Positions 7,604 to 15,478 of a DNA stretch of 64,000 nt are shown here, in pieces. Position numbers and translations under genes: made by a program. How positions within the stretch are numbered: position 1 is the stretch's first letter; every line of letters begins with the position of its first letter. Source of the DNA: Streptomyces resistomycificus (lineage in GTDB: Bacteria; Actinomycetota; Actinomycetes; Streptomycetales; Streptomycetaceae); NCBI RefSeq assembly GCF_001514265.1, contig NZ_KQ948999.1, positions 1-64,000 on the forward strand, given 5' to 3'. The notes beneath the pieces are model-generated. The model had not been told where the DNA came from. It saw only the letters and a list, made by a program, of their open reading frames with translations, and made no database searches.

Positions 7604-9295
7604 TCAGTCCAGCCTGTCGCCGAGCGCCTTGAACTCCGTCCAGGACAGCTCGGGCTTCCCGGGGTCCCAGAGCTTCTGGACCGTCGCCCGCAGCGGCATC
7701 CGGATCCCGGCCGCGACCTGCGCCTCGGTCTGGGAGTTCGCCAGGTCGCACCAGACCGCGAAGGACCCGCCGAGGATCTGGTCGTCGTACTTCGCGGGCA
7801 CCGCCTGCGTGCCGCGCACCACGAGCGGCGTCCACTGCTCGTAGATCCGCTGCCCGGTCGGGTAGACGAAGGTCAGCGGCTGCCCGAGCACGTAGTAGAG
7901 GAACTCGTCGTTGTAGTTGATCACCTTGCGGCCGGCGCTCAGGTACTCGGCCGGCAGCCGGGCCCCGATCTCCTTGCCCGTCCAGTAGGCGACCTGGATG
8001 TCCTTGTCGGCCTGCACGGAGGTACCGGCGAAGAAGCCGTCGTTCCAGGCGCGCGGGGTCTTGTCGTGGGCGCGGACGGTGTCGGCCCGGTCGTTGAGCC
8101 AGCCGGTGGTCAGGTCGGCCACTCCCGCGCCGGATCCGTAGGCCTCGGTGGCTGCGCGGGCGAGCTGGGGGAAGGACGCCTCGGGGTCGGACACCGTCAG
8201 CGCCTGGTACTCGTCGCCGCCGAGGTGCCACTGGCCGCCCGGGAAGAGGTCGGCGTACTCGTTCAGCAGGTCGTCGACGATCTCGGCGGCGTCCGGATCG
8301 GAGATGTCGACCGCTCCGCGGGTCGCCACGCCCTGCGCGTTGCGCAGCTGGAGGTCGGGGTGGGCGGCGATCACGGCGCCCAGGTGCCCCGGCGAGTCGA
8401 TCTCGGGCACCACGGTGATGTGCCGGCTGGCGGCGAGGTCGACGATCCGCTTCACCTGCGCCTTGGTCAGATGCTCCCTGGACACGATCTCCGGATGGGA
8501 GTCGGACGCGATGCGGAACCCCTGGTCGTCGGAGAAGTGCAGCCCCAGCTGGTTGTACTTCAGGTCGCCGAGCTCCCGGACCCGGTCCTCGATCCAGCCC
8601 GCCGTGAAGTGCTTGCGCGCGATGTCCAGCATGAGCCCGCGCACCGGCTTGGCCGGCTCGTCGCGCACGACACCCTCCGGCGCCGTACCGCCGCCGTGCA
8701 CCTCCTGCTTGAGCGTGCGCGTGCCGTAGAACACCCCGGCGTCGGCCGGGCCGCTGATGGTCACCCGCCCGCCGCGCACGGTCATGGAGTACGACTCCGG
8801 GTCAGCGCCCTCGTCGTCGTTGAGCGCCAGCCGTACGTCACCGGCCCGCACGTCGTCCTTCTCGCCCGCGTACGTCAGCCCCAGCTCACCGGCGAGCAGC
8901 CGCCCCTCGTCGGCCAGGTCGCCGTCGCTGACCACGACCCGCTGGCCCTTTTCCGGCTGCCAGCCGGGGCCGCGCGCCGGGGTGTGGGCGCGGACCGCGG
9001 GAATGGTGCGGGGCGTCCGCGACAGGGGGTAGGAGCGCGTGGGGGTGGGGCTCGGGGTCTTCGAGGCGGTGGGCGACGAGCCCTCCACGGCTCCGGCCGA
9101 GGACTGTCCCTGTGCCGATCCCACGGGTGCGCCGTCGCCGCCGTCCGAGGCCAGCAGCCCGAGGCTCACCCCGGCCGCGACCGTCACGACCACCACCGCG
9201 AGGATCAGCACCCAGGTCTGCTTCAACGCGCTCTGCGCCGACGTCGGGCGCCTGCGCTGACTCCGCCTGTGCTGACTCCGCCTTCGCTGACTCAC
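7604..9295 (-). CDS. Secreted or membrane-anchored GH20 beta-N-acetylhexosaminidase
   Basis: 563 residues. After a basic N terminus there is a hydrophobic segment (about 26-48) acting as uncleaved anchor or signal, then a Ser/Thr/Pro linker, a GH20b-type alpha/beta domain (about 115-205) and the GH20 TIM barrel (about 215-545). The catalytic Asp-Glu pair is seen in HLGGDEY (Asp361, Glu362), where GH20 enzymes use substrate-assisted catalysis to release terminal N-acetylhexosamine from chitin or peptidoglycan sugars. Other family marks are GLMLDIARKHF, HFSDDQGF and PEIDSPGH. The family call is firm; whether the substrate is chitobiose or wall sugar is not decided. Confidence 0.92.
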   Translation of the reverse strand: MSQRRRSQHRRSQRRRPTSAQSALKQTWVLILAVVVVTVAAGVSLGLLASDGGDGAPVGSAQGQSSAGAVEGSSPTASKTPSPTPTRSYPLSRTPRTIPAVRAHTPARGPGWQPEKGQRVVVSDGDLADEGRLLAGELGLTYAGEKDDVRAGDVRLALNDDEGADPESYSMTVRGGRVTISGPADAGVFYGTRTLKQEVHGGGTAPEGVVRDEPAKPVRGLMLDIARKHFTAGWIEDRVRELGDLKYNQLGLHFSDDQGFRIASDSHPEIVSREHLTKAQVKRIVDLAASRHITVVPEIDSPGHLGAVIAAHPDLQLRNAQGVATRGAVDISDPDAAEIVDDLLNEYADLFPGGQWHLGGDEYQALTVSDPEASFPQLARAATEAYGSGAGVADLTTGWLNDRADTVRAHDKTPRAWNDGFFAGTSVQADKDIQVAYWTGKEIGARLPAEYLSAGRKVINYNDEFLYYVLGQPLTFVYPTGQRIYEQWTPLVVRGTQAVPAKYDDQILGGSFAVWCDLANSQTEAQVAAGIRMPLRATVQKLWDPGKPELSWTEFKALGDRLD

Positions 9296-9391
9296 GGCGT
9301 CAACCTAGGCCCTGTGACATCCGGGTAGCGTCCACCACACGTTCTGAAACTCTCCCGTTCGGATGAAATTCGAGCATCCTTCAGACATGTC

Positions 9392-10030
9392 ATGCCTGCT
9401 CTCGATAGCGTGACGTCACATCTCTCACATCATCCTCTGCCGAAACCCCACGTGACGCCCACACATCTCCCTGGCCCAGTGGCCATACCGTCGCTGCCCG
9501 AGCAGACCCGGGACACGCCCGGCACGACTGCCCCGTTGCAGCACTTCAACACCATTCCCGCCGACGAGATCCGGCGCACCCTTCTCACCTGCCTCCACAG
9601 CCACCGGTGGGCCACCCGCATCGCCGCCCACCGCCCCTACCCGGACGTCGACTCCCTCCTCGCCGCGTCGGACGAGGCCGCCTACGACCTGACTGCGGGA
9701 GACCAGGCGGAGGCGCTGGCCGGCGAGACGCTGCCGGCACTGCCGGCCGACACCTACGGGGCCGCCCACATGGCCCTGGGCGCGGCACACGCGGCGTACG
9801 AGAACCGCTTCGGACACGTGTTCGTCATCTGCCTGGACGGAGTCGCTCCGGAGGAGTCCCTGGACCGGGTCCTCGAGGGCATCCGGTCACGATTGGCAAA
9901 CGATCCCGAGGAGGAACGGGTGGTGACGGCGGAGGAACTCCGGCGCCTCGCGAAGGAGCGGCTGATGACGCTCCTGAGGGGCGCGGGGAACGGCGCGACC
10001 AGCCACAACGGCACCGCACCCGGCAGATAA
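9392..10030 (+). CDS. OHCU decarboxylase-like protein, probably non-catalytic
   Basis: 212 residues. The part from about residue 50 follows the 2-oxo-4-hydroxy-4-carboxy-5-ureidoimidazoline decarboxylase fold (UraD family, last step to allantoin): HFNTIPADEIRRTLLTC, AAHRPYPDVDSLLAASD, AAYENRFGHVFVICLDG and a final LANDPEEE...EELRRLAKERL. The family's active-site HPxIG block, expected after the second helix pair, is replaced by AGETLPALPA, so the usual catalytic His is absent. No urate or allantoin genes lie nearby. The start is uncertain: ATG 9392 has no good ribosome-binding site and the first about 45 residues look unstructured, so an internal GTG may be the true start. Confidence 0.7.
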   Translation: MPALDSVTSHLSHHPLPKPHVTPTHLPGPVAIPSLPEQTRDTPGTTAPLQHFNTIPADEIRRTLLTCLHSHRWATRIAAHRPYPDVDSLLAASDEAAYDLTAGDQAEALAGETLPALPADTYGAAHMALGAAHAAYENRFGHVFVICLDGVAPEESLDRVLEGIRSRLANDPEEERVVTAEELRRLAKERLMTLLRGAGNGATSHNGTAPGR

Positions 10031-10220
10031 CCGGACAGTCCACCCCAGAAGCCGCCGCCCCTCACCCATACGCGTGCCACTTTGATCACACCCGTAGGCC
10101 CCGGCTAAGCCGAGCGGCAGCGCATCGCTACGATGCTGGGGGCCGGTGGACCGTACCCGGCCGGGCCCGTCCGACGCCGAAGCCGGCAGGCCCCAATCCC
10201 CGCTCCCGGAGGGTTCTTCC

Positions 10221-10601
10221 GTGCCGGCTGGAACGCTGTACCGCGGCCGGGAAGGAATGTGGTCCTGGGTGGCTCATCGAGTCACCGGCGTCCTCATCTT
10301 CTTCTTCCTGTTCGTCCACGTGCTCGACACCGCGCTCGTGCGTGTCTCCCCCGAGGACTACGACAAGGTCGTAGCCACCTACAAGACCCCGCTCGTCGCG
10401 TGCCTGGAGTACGGCCTCGTCGCCGCCATCCTGTTCCACGCGCTCAACGGCCTGCGCGTCATCGCCGTCGACTTCTGGTCGAAGGGCCCCCGCTACCAGA
10501 AGCAGATGCTCTGGAGCGTCGTCGGCGTGTGGGTCGTGCTGATGATCGGGGCGATCTACCCCGTGCTCGGCCACGCCTACCGTGAACTGTTCGGGAGCTG
10601 A
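10221..10601 (+). CDS. sdhC: Succinate dehydrogenase cytochrome b556 subunit
   Basis: 126 residues, three membrane helices, anchoring the SdhAB dimer and binding heme b and menaquinone in complex II. It begins VPAGTLYRGREGMWSWVAHR. GTG 10221 was chosen because CGGAGGG lies 7-8 bases upstream; the longer frame from 10146 lacks such a site. Conserved heme/quinone region marks are SWVAHRVTGV and FHALNGLRV. It is the first gene of sdhCDAB, with 9 bases to sdhD. Confidence 0.95.
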   Translation: MPAGTLYRGREGMWSWVAHRVTGVLIFFFLFVHVLDTALVRVSPEDYDKVVATYKTPLVACLEYGLVAAILFHALNGLRVIAVDFWSKGPRYQKQMLWSVVGVWVVLMIGAIYPVLGHAYRELFGS

Positions 10602-10610
10602 CGCGCGCAC

Positions 10611-11105
10611 ATGTCAAACAACACCGTCTCCACCGAGACCGCCGCGTCCGGCATCGGCCCCGTCGAGGGTGCGTCCCTCTACAGCGTCGACAACCCGGCC
10701 CCCCTCATCGAGGCCCCGCGCAAGCGCACCAAGAAGTCCCCGAAGTCCACGCGGGGCAACTTCGAGATGGCCGCGTGGCTGTTCATGCGGCTGTCGGGCA
10801 TCGTGCTCGTCGTCCTGGTCATCGGCCACCTGCTGATCCAGCTGGTGCTCGACGGCGGCGTCTCCAAGATCGGCTTCGCCTTCGTGGCCGGCCGCTGGGC
10901 GTCCCCGTTCTGGCAGGTCTGGGACCTGCTGATGCTCTGGCTCGCGATGCTGCACGGCGCCAACGGCCTGCGCACGGTCATCAACGACTACGCGGAGCGC
11001 GCGAACACCCGGCTGTGGCTGAAGGGCCTGCTCTACACCGCCACGGTGTTCACCATCCTGCTGGGCACGCTGGTGATCTTCACCTTCGACCCGAACATCC
11101 GCTAG
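10611..11105 (+). CDS. sdhD: Succinate dehydrogenase hydrophobic membrane anchor subunit
   Basis: 164 residues with an unusually long hydrophilic N terminus (about 48 residues, Lys/Arg-rich at the end), then three membrane helices (about 52-75, 97-125, 135-158). The block MLHGANGLRTVINDY is the heme-ligand helix typical of SdhD. Together with SdhC it forms the membrane part of complex II. It follows sdhC in the operon and lies 23 bases before sdhA. Confidence 0.95.
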   Translation: MSNNTVSTETAASGIGPVEGASLYSVDNPAPLIEAPRKRTKKSPKSTRGNFEMAAWLFMRLSGIVLVVLVIGHLLIQLVLDGGVSKIGFAFVAGRWASPFWQVWDLLMLWLAMLHGANGLRTVINDYAERANTRLWLKGLLYTATVFTILLGTLVIFTFDPNIR

Positions 11106-11128
11106 GCACGGGGCTGAGGCAACCACTC

Positions 11129-12883
11129 ATGAAGATCCACAAGTACGACACCGTCATCGTCGGCGCCGGCGGCGCGGGCATGCGCGCGGCCATCGAGTCG
11201 ACGAAGCGCAGCCGCACCGCCGTGCTGACCAAGCTCTACCCCACCCGCTCCCACACGGGCGCCGCGCAGGGCGGCATGGCCGCCGCGCTGGCCAACGTGG
11301 AGGAGGACAACTGGGAGTGGCACACCTTCGACACGGTCAAGGGCGGTGACTACCTGGTCGACCAGGACGCCGCCGAGATCCTGGCGAAGGAGGCCATCGA
11401 CTCGGTCCTCGACCTGGAGAAGATGGGCCTGCCGTTCAACCGCACCCCGAACGGCACGATCGACCAGCGCCGCTTCGGCGGTCACTCGCGTAACCACGGC
11501 GAGGCCCCGGTCCGCCGCTCCTGCTACGCGGCCGACCGCACCGGCCACATGATCCTCCAGACGCTCTACCAGAACTGCGTCAAGGAGGGCGTGGAGTTCT
11601 TCAACGAGTTCTACGTCCTCGACCAGCTGATCACCGAGGTCGACGGCGTGAAGCGGTCGGCGGGTGTGGTCGCCTACGAGCTGGCCACCGGCGAGATCCA
11701 CGTCTTCCAGGCGAAGGCCGTGATCTACGCGTCCGGCGGCTGCGGCAAGTTCTTCAAGGTGACGTCGAACGCGCACACCCTGACCGGTGACGGCCAGGCC
11801 GCGGTCTACCGCCGTGGCCTGCCGCTGGAGGACATGGAGTTCTTCCAGTTCCACCCGACCGGCATCTGGCGCATGGGCATCCTGCTGACGGAGGGCGCCC
11901 GTGGTGAGGGCGGCATCCTCCGCAACAAGGACGGCGAGCGCTTCATGGAGAAGTACGCGCCGGTCATGAAGGACCTCGCGTCCCGTGACGTCGTCTCGCG
12001 CTCCATCTACACGGAGATCCGCGAGGGCCGTGGCTGCGGCCCCGAGGGCGACCACGTCTACCTGGACCTCACGCACCTCCCGCCGGAGCAGCTGGACGCC
12101 AAGCTGCCCGACATCACGGAGTTCGCGCGCACCTACCTCGGCATCGAGCCCTACACGGACCCGATCCCGATCCAGCCCACCGCGCACTACGCCATGGGCG
12201 GCATCCCGACGAACGTCGAGGGTGAGGTCCTGCTCGACAACACCACGGTCGTCCCCGGCCTGTACGCGGCCGGCGAGGTCGCGTGCGTGTCGGTGCACGG
12301 CGCCAACCGTCTGGGCACGAACTCGCTGCTGGACATCAACGTGTTCGGCAAGCGGGCCGGTATCGCGGCCGCGGAGTACTCGCAGAAGGCGGACTTCGTG
12401 GAGCTGCCGGAGAACCCGGCGGAGCTGGTGGTCGGCCAGGTCGAGCGGCTGCGCTCCGCCACGGGCACCGAGCGGGTGGCGACCCTGCGCAAGGAGCTCC
12501 AGGAGACCATGGACGCGAACGTCATGGTGTTCCGCACGGAGCAGACCATCAAGACGGCCGTGGAGAAGATCGCCGAGCTGCGCGAGCGCTACAAGAACGT
12601 CTCGATCCAGGACAAGGGCAAGCGGTTCAACACGGACCTGCTCGAGGCCATCGAGCTCGGCAACCTCCTGGACCTCGCCGAGGTCATGGCGGTGTCGGCC
12701 CTCGCCCGCAAGGAGTCCCGCGGCGGTCACTACCGCGAGGACTACCCCAACCGCGACGACGTCAACTTCATGCGCCACACCATGGCGTACCGCGAGGTGG
12801 GCGACGACGGCACCGAGTCCATCCGTCTCGACTACAAGCCGGTCGTCCAGACCCGCTACCAGCCGATGGAGCGTAAGTACTGA
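11129..12883 (+). CDS. sdhA: Succinate dehydrogenase flavoprotein subunit
   Basis: 584 residues; oxidises succinate to fumarate in the TCA cycle and passes electrons to SdhB. The N-terminal FAD-binding fold shows VGAGGAGMRA; His42 in RSHTGAAQGG is the expected site of covalent FAD. Other family marks are FHPTGIW, the HGANRLGTNSLLD block, and RHTMAYRE near the C terminus. ATG 11129 follows a GGGGCTGAGG site. The stop overlaps the sdhB start by one base. Full length for the family. Confidence 0.97.
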   Translation: MKIHKYDTVIVGAGGAGMRAAIESTKRSRTAVLTKLYPTRSHTGAAQGGMAAALANVEEDNWEWHTFDTVKGGDYLVDQDAAEILAKEAIDSVLDLEKMGLPFNRTPNGTIDQRRFGGHSRNHGEAPVRRSCYAADRTGHMILQTLYQNCVKEGVEFFNEFYVLDQLITEVDGVKRSAGVVAYELATGEIHVFQAKAVIYASGGCGKFFKVTSNAHTLTGDGQAAVYRRGLPLEDMEFFQFHPTGIWRMGILLTEGARGEGGILRNKDGERFMEKYAPVMKDLASRDVVSRSIYTEIREGRGCGPEGDHVYLDLTHLPPEQLDAKLPDITEFARTYLGIEPYTDPIPIQPTAHYAMGGIPTNVEGEVLLDNTTVVPGLYAAGEVACVSVHGANRLGTNSLLDINVFGKRAGIAAAEYSQKADFVELPENPAELVVGQVERLRSATGTERVATLRKELQETMDANVMVFRTEQTIKTAVEKIAELRERYKNVSIQDKGKRFNTDLLEAIELGNLLDLAEVMAVSALARKESRGGHYREDYPNRDDVNFMRHTMAYREVGDDGTESIRLDYKPVVQTRYQPMERKY

Positions 12884-13662
12884 TGGCAACCCCGACCCTG
12901 GACAAGGCGGACGCGGCCGGCGCACCCGAGCCCGGCTTCGCCGACTCCCCGTACATCACGGTCACCTTCCGCATCCGGCGCTTCAACTCCGAGGTCTCGG
13001 CCGAGGCGACCTGGGAAGACTTCCAGCTGGAGATCGACCCCAAGGAGCGTGTCCTCGACGCCCTCCACAAGATCAAGTGGGACCTGGACGGCACGCTCAC
13101 CTTCCGCCGCTCCTGCGCCCACGGCATCTGCGGCTCGGACGCGATGCGGATCAACGGCAAGAACCGCCTCGCGTGCAAGACCCTGATCAAGGACATCAAC
13201 CCCGAGAAGCCGATCACGGTCGAGGCCATCAAGGGCCTCACGGTCCTCAAGGACCTCGTGGTCGACATGGAGCCGTTCTTCCAGGCGTACCGCGACGTCA
13301 TGCCGTTCCTGATCACCAAGGACACCAACGAGCCGACGCGGGAACGCTTCCAGACGGCGGAGGACCGCGAGCGCTTCGACGACACGACGAAGTGCATTCT
13401 CTGCGCGGCCTGCACGTCCTCGTGCCCGGTCTTCTGGAACGACGGCCAGTACTTCGGCCCGGCCGCGATCGTCAACGCCCACCGCTTCATCTTCGACAGC
13501 CGTGACGAAGCGGGCGAGCAGCGCCTGGAGATCCTGAACGACCGCGACGGCGTCTGGCGCTGCCGCACGACGTTCAACTGCACGGACGCCTGCCCGCGCG
13601 GCATCGAGGTCACGAAGGCGATCCAGGAAGTGAAGCGCGCACTGATCACGCGCCGCTTCTGA
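12883..13662 (+). CDS. sdhB: Succinate dehydrogenase iron-sulfur subunit
   Basis: 259 residues; carries electrons from FAD to quinone through three Fe-S clusters. The N-terminal ferredoxin domain has the 2Fe-2S cysteines in RRSCAHGICGSDAM and the later RLACK. The C-terminal domain has CILCAACTSSCPV and CTDACPRGIE for the 4Fe-4S and 3Fe-4S clusters. It is coupled to sdhA by a TGATG overlap and ends the operon before a strong terminator. Confidence 0.97.
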   Translation: MATPTLDKADAAGAPEPGFADSPYITVTFRIRRFNSEVSAEATWEDFQLEIDPKERVLDALHKIKWDLDGTLTFRRSCAHGICGSDAMRINGKNRLACKTLIKDINPEKPITVEAIKGLTVLKDLVVDMEPFFQAYRDVMPFLITKDTNEPTRERFQTAEDRERFDDTTKCILCAACTSSCPVFWNDGQYFGPAAIVNAHRFIFDSRDEAGEQRLEILNDRDGVWRCRTTFNCTDACPRGIEVTKAIQEVKRALITRRF

Positions 13663-13682
13663 CGTCCCTTCCGGTACGTCGA

Positions 13683-13717
13683 CGTGGGCCCCGTTCCTAC
13701 CGGGAACGGGGCCCACG
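13683..13717 (+). terminator. Terminator of the sdhCDAB operon
   Basis: A nearly perfect 15-bp stem (13683-13697 with 13703-13717), closed by a T-G pair and a 3-base ACC loop, 20 bases after the sdhB stop. It is G/C-rich with no T-run, as is usual in Streptomyces. Confidence 0.85.
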
Positions 13718-13732
13718 CGCGTGCCCGGCCAC

Positions 13733-13775
13733 GATCGGGTGGACGGGCGTGATCGGGTGGACGGGCGTGATCGGG
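13733..13775. repeat. 18-bp tandem repeat (2.4 copies)
   Basis: The unit GATCGGGTGGACGGGCGT occurs at 13733-13750 and 13751-13768, and its first seven bases recur at 13769-13775. It lies directly downstream of the sdh terminator, at the start of the accessory island. Confidence 0.9.
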
Positions 13776-14040
13776 ACACCCGCAGGCCACCGCAGTATCC
13801 GTCGAGCGGCCCTGCGACGACCGCCGACTGATCCAAGATCATCGGCAGCCAGATCCTGGTGTCAACCCCCCGGACGGTGCCCACGCCAGTGCCGACCTCA
13901 TGGTCCCGTTCCTCGCAGCCGGACTGCACGGAGCAGATTCACAGGTGCTCCAGGGCATCGGGCTCTGGCTGCCCACCGGTACGGAGGACTCACACTCAGC
14001 GAGGTCGCCGACCTCCCCGACGACCCATCCACCACAGCCG
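13776..14040. other. Degenerate intergenic stretch at the island's left edge
   Basis: No intact gene. Short plus-strand stretches look coding-like in different frames (for example DLMVPFLAAGLHGADSQ near 13890-13945 and YGGLTLSEVADLPDD near 13980-14025), which fits a decayed gene. The second stretch ends ...VVR followed by a stop and the sequence also found at the 3' end of the integrase gene, so part of this may be an integrase-gene remnant, though no integrase motif is left. Confidence 0.4.
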
Positions 14041-14061
14041 TCGTCCGCTGACGTTGCCGTC
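14041..14061 (+). repeat. 21-base copy of the integrase 3' end
   Basis: Identical over 21 bases to 21853-21873, which spans the last codons, the stop and the first bases after the frameshifted integrase. It begins TCGTCCGCTGACG. Here it is followed by a terminator hairpin and then a convergent immunity gene, the same arrangement as at the intact copy. Read as a scar of a second, older element. Confidence 0.75.
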
Positions 14062-14068
14062 GAACCGT

Positions 14069-14106
14069 GAAGAGCCCCACCGAAACACAACTCGGTGGGG
14101 CTCTTC
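14069..14106. terminator. Hairpin between integrase-end scar and orphan immunity gene
   Basis: A perfect 15-bp stem (14069-14083 with 14092-14106) with an 8-base loop. It lies 17 bases past the immunity gene's stop, so it can terminate the minus-strand toxin/immunity transcript; it is symmetrical and could act on both strands. Confidence 0.85.
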
Positions 14107-14122
14107 GGCCGATCGACTCACC

Positions 14123-14536
14123 TCAAAGGAGATCGCTGCCAGTGCCGCCTAGTCGGTCGTCCACAGCCGCGCGAACTTCGCTCCAGGGGTCCTGCCGAAG
14201 GGATTCCAATGTCGCCCTCGACGTATTTCTGTGCTGCGCGACTCTCATTCTGATCGATTCGTCCACATCGTGAGCGAGGCGCTCGAGAAGGTCCGGTGAC
14301 AGTTTCCGCTTCATGGCAACCATGAAGCGGACGCGGGGATCAGGGTCGTCGATCAATATTTCCAGAACAGTCAATGGCACCGTCTTGTTCTGGACGACTG
14401 CCACCCGTTCTTCCGGATATCGATCGACAATCTCCATCCATACCTGCGCGGGCACCTCCTCAACTGCCGCCCTGCGGCATTCCTGCGGATCTGAGCTGTT
14501 GCACAGCCGTACGAACTCGTCAGCAGTCTCGATCAT
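14123..14536 (-). CDS. HEAT/LRV-repeat protein, likely immunity protein of the orphan toxin tip
   Basis: 137 residues made of about four helical repeats of some 22-25 residues, each with a D(D/P)xxVR-type turn: DRYPEERVAVVQN, LIDDPDPRVRFMVAMKR, LAHDVDESIRMRVAQHR and LRQDPWSEVRAAVDDRL. This matches the leucine-rich-repeat-variant/HEAT style seen in several polymorphic-toxin immunity proteins. It starts inside the stop of the toxin-tip gene (ATGA, 4-base overlap), the normal coupling of toxin and immunity genes. The immunity role is inferred from this position. Confidence 0.75.
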   Translation of the reverse strand: MIETADEFVRLCNSSDPQECRRAAVEEVPAQVWMEIVDRYPEERVAVVQNKTVPLTVLEILIDDPDPRVRFMVAMKRKLSPDLLERLAHDVDESIRMRVAQHRNTSRATLESLRQDPWSEVRAAVDDRLGGTGSDLL

Positions 14537-14865
14537 CTCTTGACGCCCCGCAAATTGCTGTTCGGTATAAATTTCCCCGTATCACCCTTCCACTTGTCAG
14601 GCATGTAGTCGCCGTATTTATCGGCATCCGAGATCCATTCGAGGCCCTTACTGGTCTCCCGATACACCTTGAACGCCGATTCACCGTGGCCGGTTACGTC
14701 CGGAGTCCACCAGGTACCGTCCGAGGCACTCTTGTAGAAGGTGGTCTTGAACGGACCTCCCTTCAGGAGTTTCGTTGAGCCTTCCTTCGTCAGCCGCCAA
14801 AGTCCTCGGCCAGGAACATCACAGTCGCTGTTATGAACGAGTACCGGCGTCTCGCCCGCCAGCAC
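14533..14865 (-). CDS. Orphan C-terminal toxin tip of an RHS/HINT polymorphic toxin
   Basis: 110 residues if read from the GTG at 14865, opening with the end of a HINT domain (LAGETPVLVHNSDC), followed by an approximately 95-residue toxin domain. The N-terminal part is nearly the same as the HINT end of the full RHS protein at 22817-29959; upstream an in-frame TAG cuts off further HINT sequence. The toxin domain has conserved-looking blocks HGESAFKVYRE, WISDADKYGDY and GKFIPNS; I cannot assign it to a named toxin family. It is probably not exported on its own, since it has no signal peptide or RHS shell, and serves as a displaced tip reservoir. Confidence 0.75.
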   Translation of the reverse strand: MLAGETPVLVHNSDCDVPGRGLWRLTKEGSTKLLKGGPFKTTFYKSASDGTWWTPDVTGHGESAFKVYRETSKGLEWISDADKYGDYMPDKWKGDTGKFIPNSNLRGVKR

Positions 14866-14878
14866 ATAGTACGTGTGC
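14821..14878 (-). repeat. 58-bp direct repeat, left copy (HINT/tip junction)
   Basis: Matches 23102-23159 at 55 of 58 positions, same orientation. In both places it encodes the HTYYVLAGETPVLVHNS end of the HINT domain plus the first tip residues. Similarity stops abruptly at 14879 on the element side. The two copies bound an 8.2-kb block. Confidence 0.92.
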
Positions 14879-14967
14879 TACGCGAACCCCTCGACCTGCT
14901 TTTTCGCTGGTCAAGCGCAGTTTGCTGGTCCGGTGACGTGCGTGGGTGTCCGTGGTTGTGCGGGGTT

Positions 14968-14990
14968 GTTGCCGTCAGCTACTGCCGTCA
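14968..14990 (+). repeat. Sub-terminal repeat of the AICE, left copy
   Basis: 23 bases matching 21865-21887 at 21 positions in the same orientation. Each copy holds two direct TGCCGTCA words 13 bases apart. Located 7 bases beyond the Nudix stop. Paired sub-terminal repeats like this are typical of integrase arm or excisionase sites; that function is inferred. Confidence 0.75.
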
Positions 14991-14996
14991 GACGGT

Positions 14997-15467
14997 TCAA
15001 CCCAGGTACGGCTTCTCGCACTGTTCCAGGAAGTGCTGGAGCCTGAGCCGTTGGGTGTGGTGCATCGGCAACTGCTGGATCTCTTCCGGCGGTACAAACC
15101 GGAGTTCTGTGGACTCGTCAGAGATCTCCAGCTGGCCGCCGGTGATGCGGGCGGTGAAGCAGACATTGAACTGTCGCCGGACCTCGCCGTCGGTGTAAGC
15201 GATGATGTGTTTCGGGTCGGTGTAGGTGCCGACCAGGCCGGTGATCTCGACGTCGAGGCCGGTCTCTTCCCTGACCTCTCGGACGGCGGTGCCGGGCAGG
15301 GAGTCGGTGAGGTCCATGCCGCCGCCGGGCAGTGCCCACAGGTCGTTGTCGCGGCGACGCTGGAGGAGAATGCGGCCGTGGTCGTCGGTGACGACGGCGG
15401 AGGCGGCGACGACCATGCTGTTCGGCTTGGGTGCCGTGGGATCGTCGTAATACTCGGTGCGGGCCAC
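14997..15467 (-). CDS. Nudix hydrolase, possibly Pif-like element immunity factor
   Basis: 156 residues with a Nudix box at about 61-83 (GGGMDLTDSLPGTAVREVREETG); the REVREETG helix with its metal-binding glutamates is intact, while the usual upstream Glu is Asp. Such enzymes hydrolyse nucleoside diphosphates linked to other groups. In pSAM2 the Nudix protein Pif, encoded at this end of the element, blocks redundant entry of the same element, and the position here fits. GTG 15467 was chosen for the AGGAGGG site 7 bases upstream. It lies 11 bases after the end of the XRE gene, so the two were probably one operon. Confidence 0.85.
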   Translation of the reverse strand: MARTEYYDDPTAPKPNSMVVAASAVVTDDHGRILLQRRRDNDLWALPGGGMDLTDSLPGTAVREVREETGLDVEITGLVGTYTDPKHIIAYTDGEVRRQFNVCFTARITGGQLEISDESTELRFVPPEEIQQLPMHHTQRLRLQHFLEQCEKPYLG

Positions 15468-15478
15468 GGTCAGCCCTC

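Noticed and set aside
11102..12925. 607-codon open frame opposite sdhA
   Set aside because: Exact antisense of a firmly assigned gene; Val/Leu/Asp/Arg low complexity.
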